Notes: generated from the letters alone by a model not told the origin. 64,000 nt of DNA from Marinomonas sp. MED121 (GCF_000153025.1 NZ_CH672435.1:1-64000); one strand, 5' to 3'. Positions 8,840-18,365 are shown, counted from the first letter of the stretch. Program-made: numbers and translations.

Positions 8840-9718
8840 CTAAACGCGCTCTTTTATGTAATCTAAAAACGCCCTGACTTTTGGCGTAATCCCTCTGCGG
8901 CTTGGTACCAAAGAATGTAAAGCCACTTTAGGCCCCTGCCAGGCGTTTAAAACAGGCTCTAATCTTCCTTCTTTGACATAAGCATCCGCCATATAATCTG
9001 GCAATAAACCAATACCGTAGCCGTCTAATAACATCTGTCTGATCACACTAAAATCATCTGATTCAAAACTTGGGTTAAAATGAATGACTTTTTGAGTATT
9101 ATCACTTTCAAAGTGCCATTGAGCAGGTGCATTTAAACTCTTCATATGTAGCAGATTAAAATCAGATAAATTACTCAAATCAGAGCAGGGTCTGGCTCTG
9201 TTAACAAAGTAAGTCGGAGCAGCATAATAGTTTAAACGTCGGTCACACAAAGGACTGGCCACCAAATTTGAGTCTGCAAGCTCACCAACCCGAATCAAAA
9301 TATCAAAGTTTTCTTCAATCGCATCAACACGTCGATTAATCAGACGCAAATCAAGTTTCACTTCGGGGTAAGCTTGCATAAATCCAGTTAATAATGGCGC
9401 AATCAGGTTTTGCCCGACAGAGACAGAAGCACTGACCCTTAAAAGCCCTCTAGGTACTTGATTCAAGGTTTCAAGTGAATGATTTGCAGACTCCAACTCC
9501 TCTTTAATTCGCAAGCAATGCTGATAATAAATCTGCCCTACTTCCGTTAAAGTGTGCTTTCGCGTTGTTCTTTGTAAAAGGATGACACCTAGGCTTTCTT
9601 CTAAACGAGTTACCGTACGGCTAATATTTGACTTAGGTTTATTCAAGGATTCGCCTGCTGCCGTAAAGCCTCCTTTGGCCACCACTTCAGCAAACACTAA
9701 CATATCATTAATATTCAT
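8840..9718 (-). CDS. LysR-family transcriptional regulator
   Basis: DNA-binding regulator of 292 residues with the normal LysR layout. The N-terminal winged helix-turn-helix is at about residues 1-60, with GFTAAGESLNKPKSNISR as recognition region and LLQRTTRKHTLTEVG as wing. An effector-binding domain follows (about 90-290). The sequence resembles the broad group of LysR proteins near oxidoreductase genes. It sits directly upstream of lhgO on the same strand, and its effector might be a C5 dicarboxylate, though that is only inferred from position. It is divergent from the binding-protein gene at 9911. Confidence 0.9.
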   Translation of the reverse strand: MNINDMLVFAEVVAKGGFTAAGESLNKPKSNISRTVTRLEESLGVILLQRTTRKHTLTEVGQIYYQHCLRIKEELESANHSLETLNQVPRGLLRVSASVSVGQNLIAPLLTGFMQAYPEVKLDLRLINRRVDAIEENFDILIRVGELADSNLVASPLCDRRLNYYAAPTYFVNRARPCSDLSNLSDFNLLHMKSLNAPAQWHFESDNTQKVIHFNPSFESDDFSVIRQMLLDGYGIGLLPDYMADAYVKEGRLEPVLNAWQGPKVALHSLVPSRRGITPKVRAFLDYIKERV

Positions 9719-9910
9719 AGACTCACCACGATCAAACCCACCTTATCAAGCTGCTGTTATAAGCCCCAGAATAGAATGTAATGCCTTGTTCATAAATTCA
9801 GATAATAATAACAAATTAAACTTTTGCTGTATTCGTGGACGCTTTAAATTTGATGAAGCCTGCTAAGCTGATAAATGATTCCTATCCTTTATCATTTACT
9901 GAGGAAACTT

Positions 9911-10666
9911 ATGTTAATTAACAAGTTGTGTTTTGCCTTCTTGCTAAGCATCTTAATCCCTCATCTAACGGCTGCCTCGCTCACCCTTTATAGTGAAGAA
10001 TTCCCGCCCTTTAACTACACAGAAAAAGGCAAGTTTATTGGCGCTTCTACTGAGGTGGTTGAGGCTATCATGCAAATAGCCAAGCAAGATTATGAAATAA
10101 AGAGCTTTCCTTGGGCTCGCTCTATGCATATCAGCCAATATAAAGAAAATGGCTTCATCTTTTCAATTAGTCGACGTAAAGACAGAGAGAAATTATTCAA
10201 ATGGGTTGGCGTTTTAGTCCCTGCGAACCAATCTGTGTTTGCCCTTAAAAGCCGGACCGACATTAAACTTAATAAGCTAGAAGATATGCAGTCTTTTTCC
10301 ATAGGCACCACCTATAAAGACGCTAGAGAGACATTCTTGATAACAAAAGGTTTTGACCCGAAGAGTTTTAAGCGGCTCAGTGGTGAAAATACCTATCAAC
10401 AACATTATGAGCAGTTAAAGCAAGGTCGAATAGACCTTTGGCCTATGCCAAATGCCGTTATGAATCATGTCGTTACCTCATCTGGTGATGAGCCTGACAA
10501 CTGGATTCAAAACGTCTTTAAATTAGATGAGATTTCACAAGAAGGTTATTACCTTGCAGCGAGCCCCAAAACCTCTGATGCCCTTATTAACAACCTTAGA
10601 GATACATTAGCGCAATTCAAGAAAACCCAAGCTTATGCAGACATCATAAATAAATGGGGGCTTTAA
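9911..10666 (+). CDS. Periplasmic solute-binding protein, family 3
   Basis: Exported protein of about 251 residues. I start at the ATG at 9911 because GAGGAAA precedes it; the frame is open from 9875 but those 12 codons lack support. The leader LINKLCFAFLLSILIPHLTAA is followed by SLTLYSEEFPPFNY, the usual first strand of polar-amino-acid binding proteins. SRRKDREKLFKWVG and GTTYKDARE are further family-like stretches. No transporter genes adjoin it. Its last 4 nt overlap the converging DUF924 gene. The ligand cannot be read from sequence. Confidence 0.78.
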   Translation: MLINKLCFAFLLSILIPHLTAASLTLYSEEFPPFNYTEKGKFIGASTEVVEAIMQIAKQDYEIKSFPWARSMHISQYKENGFIFSISRRKDREKLFKWVGVLVPANQSVFALKSRTDIKLNKLEDMQSFSIGTTYKDARETFLITKGFDPKSFKRLSGENTYQQHYEQLKQGRIDLWPMPNAVMNHVVTSSGDEPDNWIQNVFKLDEISQEGYYLAASPKTSDALINNLRDTLAQFKKTQAYADIINKWGL

Positions 10667-11199
10667 AAACCCGGGTTTTCAGTTAAAAAGTCCAACTCTT
10701 CTTGGCTTGATATTCGGCCCAAAATTTCATTTCTGTGTGGGTAACGACCAAACATATTAATGATGTCTAAGTGCTTTTGCTCATAGGCTTTCATATTGTC
10801 ATTATTGGATAATTCAAAGTAAGGGCGACCTTCTTCATGCACTAAAACAGACTCACTGTGCATAAAAGGCATCATCATAAAATCAAACTCAATGGCATCA
10901 TAAACCTTATAATCCCCTCGCCTGATCGCTTCTTGCGCTAATACCAAGGCCAAGCTGTCAAAGGCAAATGATTGAGGTGTTCCTCGAAACATATTTCGAG
11001 AGAATTGATCCAACAGTATAATTTCTGCCAAGGCTGATTTTGGCTCATTGCGCCAATGGCTTAATTCACCCAAACTGGCTTGATAATGTAGCTTTGAAAA
11101 GCGCTCACTAATGTCTTTATCTAAATCGTCATCTTTGGCAAACCATTGATTTGCAGACAACTCTTTGAACCAAAAATCCAATACTGACTGGTAACTCAT
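10663..11199 (-). CDS. DUF924 family protein
   Basis: Soluble all-helical protein of 178 residues in the DUF924 family, whose fold resembles tetratricopeptide repeats. Characteristic stretches are VLDFWFKEL near the start, IILLDQFSRNMFRGTP in the middle, FMMMPFMHSE, and FGRYPHRNEILGR near the end. The biochemical role of the family is unknown. It shares 4 bp at its 3' end with the converging binding-protein gene, so there is no terminator between them. No operon partner is evident. Confidence 0.88.
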   Translation of the reverse strand: MSYQSVLDFWFKELSANQWFAKDDDLDKDISERFSKLHYQASLGELSHWRNEPKSALAEIILLDQFSRNMFRGTPQSFAFDSLALVLAQEAIRRGDYKVYDAIEFDFMMMPFMHSESVLVHEEGRPYFELSNNDNMKAYEQKHLDIINMFGRYPHRNEILGRISSQEELDFLTENPGF

Positions 11200-11263
11200 G
11201 CCTTTGTCCTCTTCTTGTTATATCGCGCTTTTTTAATTAATAAAGCCTATCTAATACTGTCTA

Positions 11264-11319
11264 ACTAAGACAATTTAACTTAGACAAGTTAACTAAGACT
11301 ATCTAACTTAGACAAGTGT
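11264..11319. repeat. Four 14-bp tandem repeats upstream of the urea transporter
   Basis: Four head-to-tail 14-bp units at 11264, 11278, 11292 and 11306. Units 1 and 3 begin ACTAAGAC and units 2 and 4 begin ACTTAGAC, so the pattern alternates. The array lies 140 nt upstream of the urea transporter and 65 nt upstream of the DUF924 start. It could be an operator array or simple slippage. Confidence 0.75.
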
Positions 11320-11459
11320 GTACCCATTATTCTAAAAACCAAGATGTGAAACTTTTATTTCATATTTAACAATCAAGATACTTATTATTCAGTTAGTTTT
11401 CAGTTAGCATGCCCGAATGATTAACAGCGTCTCGTATCAGTAAGAGGATAAAGGCAAGC

Positions 11460-12323
11460 ATGCGGTATTCGGTGTCATACTTACATGGGCTTAGCCAAAT
11501 CTTTTTACTGAGTAATCCTGTTATTGGTGTCGTAATAGCCATCACACTTGGGGTGTTTTCGCCAAGCTTACTTCTGGGTTGCCTTTTAGGGGCAACGACA
11601 GGTGTGATCACAGCAAGCTTGATGAAATTAGATAAGCATAAAATTGATTTAGGTTTATTTGGCTATAACCCTGCTTTACTTGGCATGGCGATTCTGACCT
11701 TTTATGAAGTCACACCGACAGCTTGTATTCTCATTGTACTTGCCAGTATTTTTACCACGCTTATTACCCATAGAATAACTGCTATTTTAGGACAAAAAAT
11801 CCCACCTTATACGAGCCCTTATATTCTTGCTACCTGGTTAGTCATCCTTTTAAACCCTTATCTAAACCTTGTCCCTGTCAATGCATTAACCAGTGAACAA
11901 GCTATAGCATTTAGCCCCTTCACCACCTTTAAAGGCTTAGGACAAGTTATCTTTCTTGATAACGTTTTCGCCAGCCTATTATGCTTGATGGCTATCACCA
12001 TACACTCTTTTAGAATGGCTATCTGGGCCGTTTTCGCCTCGGGTTTAAGTGTGTTTTTTGCTTTAAGTTTCGGTTTAGAGCAAGCAGGTATAGCACAAGG
12101 CTTGTATAGCTATAATGCGGTTCTGGTTTGCATTGTATTGGTGGAGAAGTGTCAATCTAAGCTTATGATGATCACCTTAGGTTCTTTAATGAGTGTGTTA
12201 ATCACCCATGGCTTTAGCCTCTTAAGCTTACCTGCTTTAACCGCCCCATTTGTCATGACCATATGGATAATTCACTGGTTAAAAATGCTTTATAGGCCTA
12301 TCTTTCCTCAGTTTACGCTTTAA
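11460..12323 (+). CDS. Urea transporter, UT family
   Basis: Integral membrane protein of 287 residues related to bacterial and mammalian urea channels. It is strongly hydrophobic throughout with about ten membrane segments in two pseudo-repeats. Both carry the family signature: LFGYNPALLGMA in the first half and LYSYNAVLVCI in the second. It should allow passive uptake of urea. AAAGG lies 5 nt before the ATG. No urease, urea carboxylase or urea amidolyase gene is in the window. It stands alone, flanked on both sides by short 14-bp tandem repeat arrays. Confidence 0.88.
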   Translation: MRYSVSYLHGLSQIFLLSNPVIGVVIAITLGVFSPSLLLGCLLGATTGVITASLMKLDKHKIDLGLFGYNPALLGMAILTFYEVTPTACILIVLASIFTTLITHRITAILGQKIPPYTSPYILATWLVILLNPYLNLVPVNALTSEQAIAFSPFTTFKGLGQVIFLDNVFASLLCLMAITIHSFRMAIWAVFASGLSVFFALSFGLEQAGIAQGLYSYNAVLVCIVLVEKCQSKLMMITLGSLMSVLITHGFSLLSLPALTAPFVMTIWIIHWLKMLYRPIFPQFTL

Positions 12324-12353
12324 AGCCCATATAAATAAAAAATTTCAAATGAT

Positions 12354-12395
12354 GAATAGCAAAGGGAGAATAGCAAAGGGGGAATAGAAAAGGGA
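12354..12395. repeat. Three 14-bp tandem repeats downstream of the urea transporter
   Basis: Three near-identical 14-bp units beginning GAATAG at 12354, 12368 and 12382. The sequence is unrelated to the array upstream of the gene. The last unit runs into a 9-bp hairpin. Confidence 0.8.
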
Positions 12396-12424
12396 AAGTG
12401 ACGCCTCATCAAACGACTTTCCCT
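12391..12424 (+). terminator. Hairpin after the urea transporter
   Basis: A 9-bp perfect stem (12391-12399 with 12416-12424) with a 16-nt loop lies between the converging urea transporter and beta-amylase genes. There is no strong U tract on either strand, so the terminator call is tentative. Confidence 0.4.
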
Positions 12425-12462
12425 CTGACGCTCAAATAACGCTAAAAGCTTTATATGAGCAT

Positions 12463-14178
12463 TTAAAAACTACCACTCGATTGTACTGTTTGACCTAAGT
12501 TTCCTGAAGTAACTTGATTGTTAGCACCCGCTTGCCATTCAACCCCAGCACTGGCATCTTGTTCCTCTCGTTTAACGCATTTCCATTGCACCTGGGTATT
12601 CGCTGGCACTGAAATACTGGCTTGCCAATTAGGATAATTCGCTGCATCCAGCTTTATCGCTTGGCTTATTTGCCAATTACCCAAAGCAGCAATATCACCG
12701 ACAACATACACACTCTGACCTAAATAGGTTGAAGCATTATTGCAACTAAAGCTGATGAAGGCTTGATCTGTCGTACCCGTATCTGCCTTAAAATCTGTGA
12801 TGAACTGACTGTATCGAGATTGACCTGTGCCGCCATTAGTCACATCGCCAATACGTAATACCGTCATACCCTCGTAACTGGCATAACGAAACGCATTTTC
12901 AATATTATTCCAGCCTGTTTGTGTGGCAACACCACCAGCCAGAGCATTTTCGCCTTTAATCACCACGCCTTTATCTGCCGCGCCTTCTGCCACCCAAAAG
13001 ACTAAATCTTTAGCCAAGCTATATTGTGGCGCATAGTTTTGGTTATCCATTTCTAATGCGGTGAAATGTAATATCACTGACCTAGGGTTTGCTTTATAAC
13101 TTTCTACCAAGGATAAGATGGTTTCATAACCATGGGCTGTATTACGACTTGTTAGATCGATATCAGAAGGGATCAAGCCAGCAGCCATTTCTGCTGATCG
13201 GCGAGTATTATCAGTAATTCCCATTTTCCAATGAATGCCTGGGATTTTAAACCCTAATTCAACATTGTTAAGGGCTCCATCCAAGCTGCTAATGGCCATA
13301 TCCATCATACGTTTGCCATGTGCAACCAAACTCTCGTGATACCAACGGATAAAGTCTTTACCATATTGGGTATTAAACTGATCCCCTTGGTTAATAAAAA
13401 ATTCCGCATTTGAAGGGGGAACCACCTGATTAATATTGGTCAAAGATAATGACCAGGCTTGGTTTATACCCGCCAGGTTTTGATATCTCGCCATGCTCCA
13501 GTTTTGAAAGTCTGTTACCGCTCGAGTCCCATACGCTTGGAAAGCGCCTCTAGTGGGATAGCCAGTTCCCGTATCATGACTATTATAAGAAGGATATCTC
13601 AGCTCACCAGCAGGTCCCATTGAGATATTCACTTCGTCTATCATGCTCGCTTTACTGGCATATTGTGCTTCGAACGCTTCTAAAAACTGCTGATATTGAG
13701 GTAATACAAGATCATCTGCCCAAAGGGAAACCGTTTCTTGGGAGTAGTTACCCTGCTCACTTAGATACTTAAGGTCATTTTGATTCACTGAACCATAGGC
13801 AGTCCAAATCCAATTGGGTAATGGGATATTACAGTCATCTCCCACATTGCCACCACATTGGTGCATGCTAATAATAGGCACCCAATGCATAGACGCATTT
13901 TCTAGCTTTTCAACCACCTTGTCATAATAGGTCCAATCAAAGTTTTGATCGCCAGCAGCTTCTACCTTACCCCACCAAACATCCACAGAAACCGCATCTA
14001 TGCCCATATTTTTAGCGGTATAAAGCTGGTTTTGAAAGGTATTCCAAGCAGCCTCATTAGTCATTTCTAATGGAGCCATCACGTTCACTGTTTTCGCTTG
14101 ATTTGCCTCTAACACCAAAGGATAAAAACAGGCACTGGTGAGCGTGGTTAATAGCGCGATTTGTTTTTTCATTTTCAT
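12463..14178 (-). CDS. Secreted beta-amylase (GH14) with C-terminal starch-binding domain
   Basis: Exo-acting alpha-1,4-glucan maltohydrolase that releases beta-maltose from starch or glycogen. The 571-residue protein has a signal peptide (about residues 1-25), a GH14 barrel (about 30-465) and a CBM20-type starch-binding domain (about 472-571, VYVVGDIAALGNW being typical). VNVMAPLEM begins the barrel. The catalytic acid is Glu192 in GPAGELRYPSY and the base is Glu410 in KGENAL. The organisation resembles Bacillus beta-amylases. The gene is isolated, with no maltose transport or amylase genes nearby. The leader has Cys17 but not a good lipobox, so it is probably freely secreted or periplasmic. 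Confidence 0.93.
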   Translation of the reverse strand: MKMKKQIALLTTLTSACFYPLVLEANQAKTVNVMAPLEMTNEAAWNTFQNQLYTAKNMGIDAVSVDVWWGKVEAAGDQNFDWTYYDKVVEKLENASMHWVPIISMHQCGGNVGDDCNIPLPNWIWTAYGSVNQNDLKYLSEQGNYSQETVSLWADDLVLPQYQQFLEAFEAQYASKASMIDEVNISMGPAGELRYPSYNSHDTGTGYPTRGAFQAYGTRAVTDFQNWSMARYQNLAGINQAWSLSLTNINQVVPPSNAEFFINQGDQFNTQYGKDFIRWYHESLVAHGKRMMDMAISSLDGALNNVELGFKIPGIHWKMGITDNTRRSAEMAAGLIPSDIDLTSRNTAHGYETILSLVESYKANPRSVILHFTALEMDNQNYAPQYSLAKDLVFWVAEGAADKGVVIKGENALAGGVATQTGWNNIENAFRYASYEGMTVLRIGDVTNGGTGQSRYSQFITDFKADTGTTDQAFISFSCNNASTYLGQSVYVVGDIAALGNWQISQAIKLDAANYPNWQASISVPANTQVQWKCVKREEQDASAGVEWQAGANNQVTSGNLGQTVQSSGSF

Positions 14179-14532
14179 TCCCTATAAAATTTTATTGTTA
14201 TGGGCTCTGCTTGGCATACTGCCCTCTTAAGGTGCGAAACAGTATAGTTTTGACATTTTCCTTAGCTCAAGCCATAAACGAACTCAATTTCCCCTTAATC
14301 CTTTATCTCAAAAGCTATTTTTAAGCATCCATTCAAACCCTTAGCCAAAACGAAAACCAAAATGCAACAAACTATTGTTTTAATTGCACTTATTAGAAGA
14401 AGCCTTTAAATACTCAAGCAACGATCAGCAACTTAAAATTAACTTAACAATAATATTTCAAACATAAAAAAAGCCAGTATGAAGATACTTCATACTGGCT
14501 TTTACCATGAACCTAATTTCAATTAACTGAAA
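14179..14532. other. Intergenic stretch, 354 bp
   Basis: AT-rich spacer upstream of the beta-amylase gene and downstream of trhO. Apart from the strong trhO terminator at its right end I see no open frame, RNA gene or repeat in it. It should contain the beta-amylase promoter. Confidence 0.6.
14463..14502 (-). terminator. Rho-independent terminator of trhO
   Basis: Perfect 15-bp stem (14470-14484 with 14488-14502) with a 3-nt loop. Read on the minus strand it is followed by a run of seven T. It begins about 30 nt after the trhO stop codon, which fits a classical intrinsic terminator. Confidence 0.93.
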
Positions 14533-15576
14533 TTACGCCTTTGTTGCTTGTCTTTTTTCTCTTAGCAGGCGCTGACGTTCTTTATCATCCTGCTTTTCTT
14601 GACGGTGTTTCATCACAGCATCACAAACTTCTGCACCGATATGCTCTTCGCCACGTTCTTTAGCTAACTGTACTTGACGCTCACGTTCGATAAAGCGCTG
14701 ACGTTGTGCATCCGTGTACTTATCAAAGCAATGGTGGCAGCTCACGCCTTGTTGGAAACGCTCATCTTCTTGTTCTTCTTTGGTAATGGGCATACGACAA
14801 GCGTGACACTGGTCATATTCACCTTTTTCAAGATCGTGATTCACAGAAACACGGTTATCAAAAACAAAGCAGTCACCTTCCCAAAGTGTCTCTTCTTTTG
14901 GCACTTCTTCTAGGTACTTAAGAATACCGCCTTCTAAGTGGTAAACCTCTTCAAAGCCCTGCTCTTTCATATAAGCGGTGGATTTTTCACAACGAATACC
15001 ACCGGTACAAAACATAGCCACTTTCTTTTGTTTGCCCGGATCCATGTTTTCTTCAACATAAGCAGGGAACTCGCGGAAGGTATCGGTTTTAGGGTTTACC
15101 GCATTTTTAAAGGTACCGATTTGGACTTCATAGTCATTACGCGTATCCACCAAAACCACATCAGGGTCAGAAATTAATGCATTCCAATCTTTTGGTTTCA
15201 CATAAGTACCCACTACTTCTTTTGGATCTATGCCTTCAACACCCATGGTAACGATTTCTTTTTTCAATTTTACCTTGGTACGGTAAAACGGCATCGCCTC
15301 ATCATAAGATTCTTTCGAGACAATGTTTTCAAGACCCGGTTGTTGATCTAACCAAGCCAACATGGCATCAATACCAGCACGGCTACCTGCGACAGTTCCG
15401 TTAATCCCTTCTTCTGCTAATAACAAGGTACCACGTACCTCATTGTCAGTAAGACAAGCTAATAAAGGCTCCCTTAGCTCAACATAATTTTTTAAGGTAA
15501 CAAACTTGTATAAAGCACAGACAACAACCTGTTCTGTATTTGCTGTTGGGGTATTAGTACGAGTAGATTGAGACAT
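14533..15576 (-). CDS. trhO: tRNA uridine(34) hydroxylase, rhodanese-type
   Basis: Catalyses oxygen-dependent formation of 5-hydroxyuridine at the wobble position of tRNA, the first step toward cmo5U/mcmo5U. The protein has 347 residues (E. coli YceA/TrhO about 350). An N-terminal domain includes LLLAEEGINGTVAG. A rhodanese domain (about 125-240) carries the catalytic loop FCTGGIRCEKS with Cys190. A C-terminal region has four cysteines in DQCHACRMP and GVSCHHCF, followed by a highly charged tail. It is a monocistronic gene with its own strong terminator. The family assignment is firm. Confidence 0.95.
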   Translation of the reverse strand: MSQSTRTNTPTANTEQVVVCALYKFVTLKNYVELREPLLACLTDNEVRGTLLLAEEGINGTVAGSRAGIDAMLAWLDQQPGLENIVSKESYDEAMPFYRTKVKLKKEIVTMGVEGIDPKEVVGTYVKPKDWNALISDPDVVLVDTRNDYEVQIGTFKNAVNPKTDTFREFPAYVEENMDPGKQKKVAMFCTGGIRCEKSTAYMKEQGFEEVYHLEGGILKYLEEVPKEETLWEGDCFVFDNRVSVNHDLEKGEYDQCHACRMPITKEEQEDERFQQGVSCHHCFDKYTDAQRQRFIERERQVQLAKERGEEHIGAEVCDAVMKHRQEKQDDKERQRLLREKRQATKA

Positions 15577-15733
15577 GTATCACTCCAATGCGGTCTGGAA
15601 CGTAAAACCAGAGCAGTTAAAATTAAGGCGCGCATTATAGTGATATTCGTCAAAGAATTCGAGTTTAATAGGCGTTTTTATCGGAATTTTTTATGTCTAA
15701 ATGCCCTTTTCTCAAAACTAGATAAGGCCAATC

Positions 15734-16396
15734 TTAGTGAGTAGGATCGATAACACCAGACACTGAATTATTAATGCGAAACCAACCTGCGATACTGTGT
15801 CTTTGACGATTCGCAGGGATGACCTGATGAGGAAAGTCTTCACTTAAGAATACCGCTAAACGGCCTTTTTGAGGTAAATAACGACCTACTTCTTTAGTGT
15901 GGTCATGCTCATCAAATAATACAAACTCACCCGCATCTTCTGCTTGCCAGTTGTCGTTAAGGTAAAGCACGGTGGACAGTACGCGATTGCTTTTCCCTGT
16001 AAATGCATCAAGGTGCTTTTCATAATATCCACCCGCTTGATAACGAGCATAGTGGGATTCATAGTCAAACAAACCTAACATGAATTGACGGTTTAAAATC
16101 TGCTTAAGCAGATCCATTGCCTGAATAAAGTCACGACCAGCAGAGTGTGAGTCTTCTAACCAACAGATATAATCACGTCTTGAATCCTGCTCTTGTTGAT
16201 AGTCTTGCTTACGACCAACGCCAGCAAGCTTCATTTGGCTAACATCAAGGGATTCAACTTCGTTTTGTAATCTGTTTACTAAGTTCTCATCAAGCAAGTT
16301 ATCCTGAATGCTATACCCTTGTAAGCGAATATCTTCAATCAATTGGGTCAAAGCTTCGGCTTGAAAAAAGCCCGTGATATCAGCATCAAATTGCAT
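15734..16396 (-). CDS. 2OG-Fe(II) oxygenase, prolyl-hydroxylase-like
   Basis: Non-haem iron, 2-oxoglutarate-dependent dioxygenase of 220 residues. The facial triad is visible as His128-x-Asp130 in YEKHLDAF and His190 in FPHQVIPA, and Arg199 in RQRHSIAGWF is placed to bind 2-oxoglutarate. The sequence resembles the P4Hc-type group that contains protein hydroxylases of ribosomal proteins or elongation factors in bacteria, but the substrate here is unknown. No signal peptide is present. It is divergent from radD with about 157 nt between start codons. Confidence 0.87.
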   Translation of the reverse strand: MQFDADITGFFQAEALTQLIEDIRLQGYSIQDNLLDENLVNRLQNEVESLDVSQMKLAGVGRKQDYQQEQDSRRDYICWLEDSHSAGRDFIQAMDLLKQILNRQFMLGLFDYESHYARYQAGGYYEKHLDAFTGKSNRVLSTVLYLNDNWQAEDAGEFVLFDEHDHTKEVGRYLPQKGRLAVFLSEDFPHQVIPANRQRHSIAGWFRINNSVSGVIDPTH

Positions 16397-16553
16397 AAAT
16401 ATTCCAAAAATACATTAGGTTAGAATCCAGTGAAGGCGCATAATACGCGAAACCCTCTTACTTGTAGAGCGACAAACCTTGATTTCAATCTAGGCTAACA
16501 TCAAGTAATGACACTTAATAAAAAAGAATATACCCAAGTTTAAGATTACAGCG

Positions 16554-18329
16554 ATGTCAGACCCTATCAAACCCTATATATTAAGGGATTATCAACAAGA
16601 TGCAGTCAATGCTACCTTGTCTCATTTCAGGCAAACTCAAGACCCTGCGGTTATCGTTTTACCAACAGGTGCAGGTAAAAGCTTAGTTATCGCCGAACTT
16701 GCCAATATTGCCCGAGGTCGAGTACTTTGCCTTACCCATGTGAAAGAGCTGGTTGAGCAAAACCATGCCAAATTTTGTCTCACAGGACGTTCTGCTGGGA
16801 TATATTCAGCGGGGTTAAAGCAAAAGTCTTTAGATCATCAAGTTACCTTTGCCAGTGTGCAATCCGTTTTACCAAACCTTAATGACTTTAAAGACCCAAT
16901 TAGCCTATTAGTCATTGATGAGTGTCATAGGGTTGCCATGGATGAAGACAGCCAGTATCAAAAAATATTGGCTCATTTAAGCCAAGTTAACCCAGATATT
17001 AAAACTTTAGGTCTCACAGCCACCCCCTTTCGACTTGGCTTTGGTTGGATTTATCAAAATCACTACCATGGATTTAATCGCAGCCAAAAAGAGACCGTCT
17101 TTAAAAAGTGTATTTACGAGTTGCCGCTGCGTTATATGATCAAACATGGTTTTCTCACACCACCGACAGTCCATGACGCCACTATCGCTAACTACGATTT
17201 TAGTGCACTTGAAACCAATGCTTTTGGCAATGCCAGTGAAAAGGATTTAAACCATTTAATTGGTCAATACCCAAGAGTAACTCAGGCCATTTTAGAGCAA
17301 GTAATTGAGTTAGCAAAAAAGCGTACTGGTGTAATGATCTTTGCCGCCACCGTAAAGCATGCAAATGAGATAATGGGTTATCTGTCAGCTGAATCTGCCG
17401 CGTTAATTACCGGTGCCACCAGTCATGGTGACAGAGATCAAATCATCCAAGATTTTAAACAAAAGCGTTATCGTTTTCTGGTTAATGTATCCGTGTTAAC
17501 GACCGGGTTTGATGCGCCCCATGTGGACATGATAGCCGTATTAAGACCCACTCAATCCATTAGTCTTTATCAACAAATTGTGGGCCGTGGCCTGCGGTTA
17601 GATGAAGGTAAAGAAAGCTGTTTAATTCTGGATTATGCGGGTAACGGCTATGATCTATTTGCCCCAGAAGTGGGCGAGAAAAAGCCAAATAAAGATAGCG
17701 AAGCTGTCATGGTAGAATGCCCTCAATGTGGCTTTCAAAATACGTTTTGGGGTAAAACAGACGAAGAAGGTCAACTTATTGAACATTATGGCCGTCGTTG
17801 CCATGGACTCGCTGAAACGCCTGATGGTGAAGAAGCTTGCGACTATCGCTTTAAATTTAAAAGCTGCCCACATTGTGACGGTGAAAATGACATTGCTGCC
17901 AGAGTGTGCCAAACCTGCCACAGTGACATTATTGATCCAGACGAATTGCTAAAAAAAGCATTGAACCTAAAAGACGCGAAAGTTATTCGTTGCGCAGGCA
18001 TTAAAGTTGAATTAAACGAAAAAGAAAATACCGTCTTTGTGCGTTATTTCGATGAAGATGGCAATGAACTGACAGAAAACTTTAAACTCAATAACCCAGC
18101 AAGAAGAAAATCCTTTCAACAAGAGTTTGTCAAACGTATCGCCTCAGGCATCACCCAAGTCACCATAAGCCAAGCAAAGGAGATTACGCCATTTTTACCT
18201 TATTTGCCTCACCCTGATTTTGTCATTGCGAGAAAATCACAGCATTATTGGAAAGTGACACAAAGGCTATTTGACTACCAAGGCGCTTATCGCAAAGCCA
18301 ACCAGCTATCTCATAATGAAAAAGCTTAA
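16554..18329 (+). CDS. radD: RadD-type DEAD/DEAH helicase-like protein
   Basis: Superfamily 2 ATPase that assists double-strand break repair and interacts with SSB in E. coli (RadD, formerly YejH, 586 residues; 591 here). Motifs visible: Q-like LRDYQQDAV, Walker A PTGAGKS (37-43), DECH box in LLVIDECHRV, LTATPFRLG, and motif VI QIVGRGLR. A cysteine-rich zinc-binding segment follows the helicase core: ECPQCGFQN, and CPHCDGEND with CQTC. The start ATG at 16554 gives the expected N-terminus. I found no LexA-type box in the 157 nt upstream. Confidence 0.93.
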   Translation: MSDPIKPYILRDYQQDAVNATLSHFRQTQDPAVIVLPTGAGKSLVIAELANIARGRVLCLTHVKELVEQNHAKFCLTGRSAGIYSAGLKQKSLDHQVTFASVQSVLPNLNDFKDPISLLVIDECHRVAMDEDSQYQKILAHLSQVNPDIKTLGLTATPFRLGFGWIYQNHYHGFNRSQKETVFKKCIYELPLRYMIKHGFLTPPTVHDATIANYDFSALETNAFGNASEKDLNHLIGQYPRVTQAILEQVIELAKKRTGVMIFAATVKHANEIMGYLSAESAALITGATSHGDRDQIIQDFKQKRYRFLVNVSVLTTGFDAPHVDMIAVLRPTQSISLYQQIVGRGLRLDEGKESCLILDYAGNGYDLFAPEVGEKKPNKDSEAVMVECPQCGFQNTFWGKTDEEGQLIEHYGRRCHGLAETPDGEEACDYRFKFKSCPHCDGENDIAARVCQTCHSDIIDPDELLKKALNLKDAKVIRCAGIKVELNEKENTVFVRYFDEDGNELTENFKLNNPARRKSFQQEFVKRIASGITQVTISQAKEITPFLPYLPHPDFVIARKSQHYWKVTQRLFDYQGAYRKANQLSHNEKA

Positions 18330-18365
18330 CGCTAGAGCCACTATCACGCTGACTAGCGATTTAAC

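Noticed and set aside
16397..16553. LexA operator upstream of radD
   Set aside because: No CTGT-N8-ACAG element is visible in the intergenic region.
18330..18358. Hairpin between radD and the TetR gene as a terminator
   Set aside because: Only a 6-bp stem with a 17-nt loop and no convincing T run.
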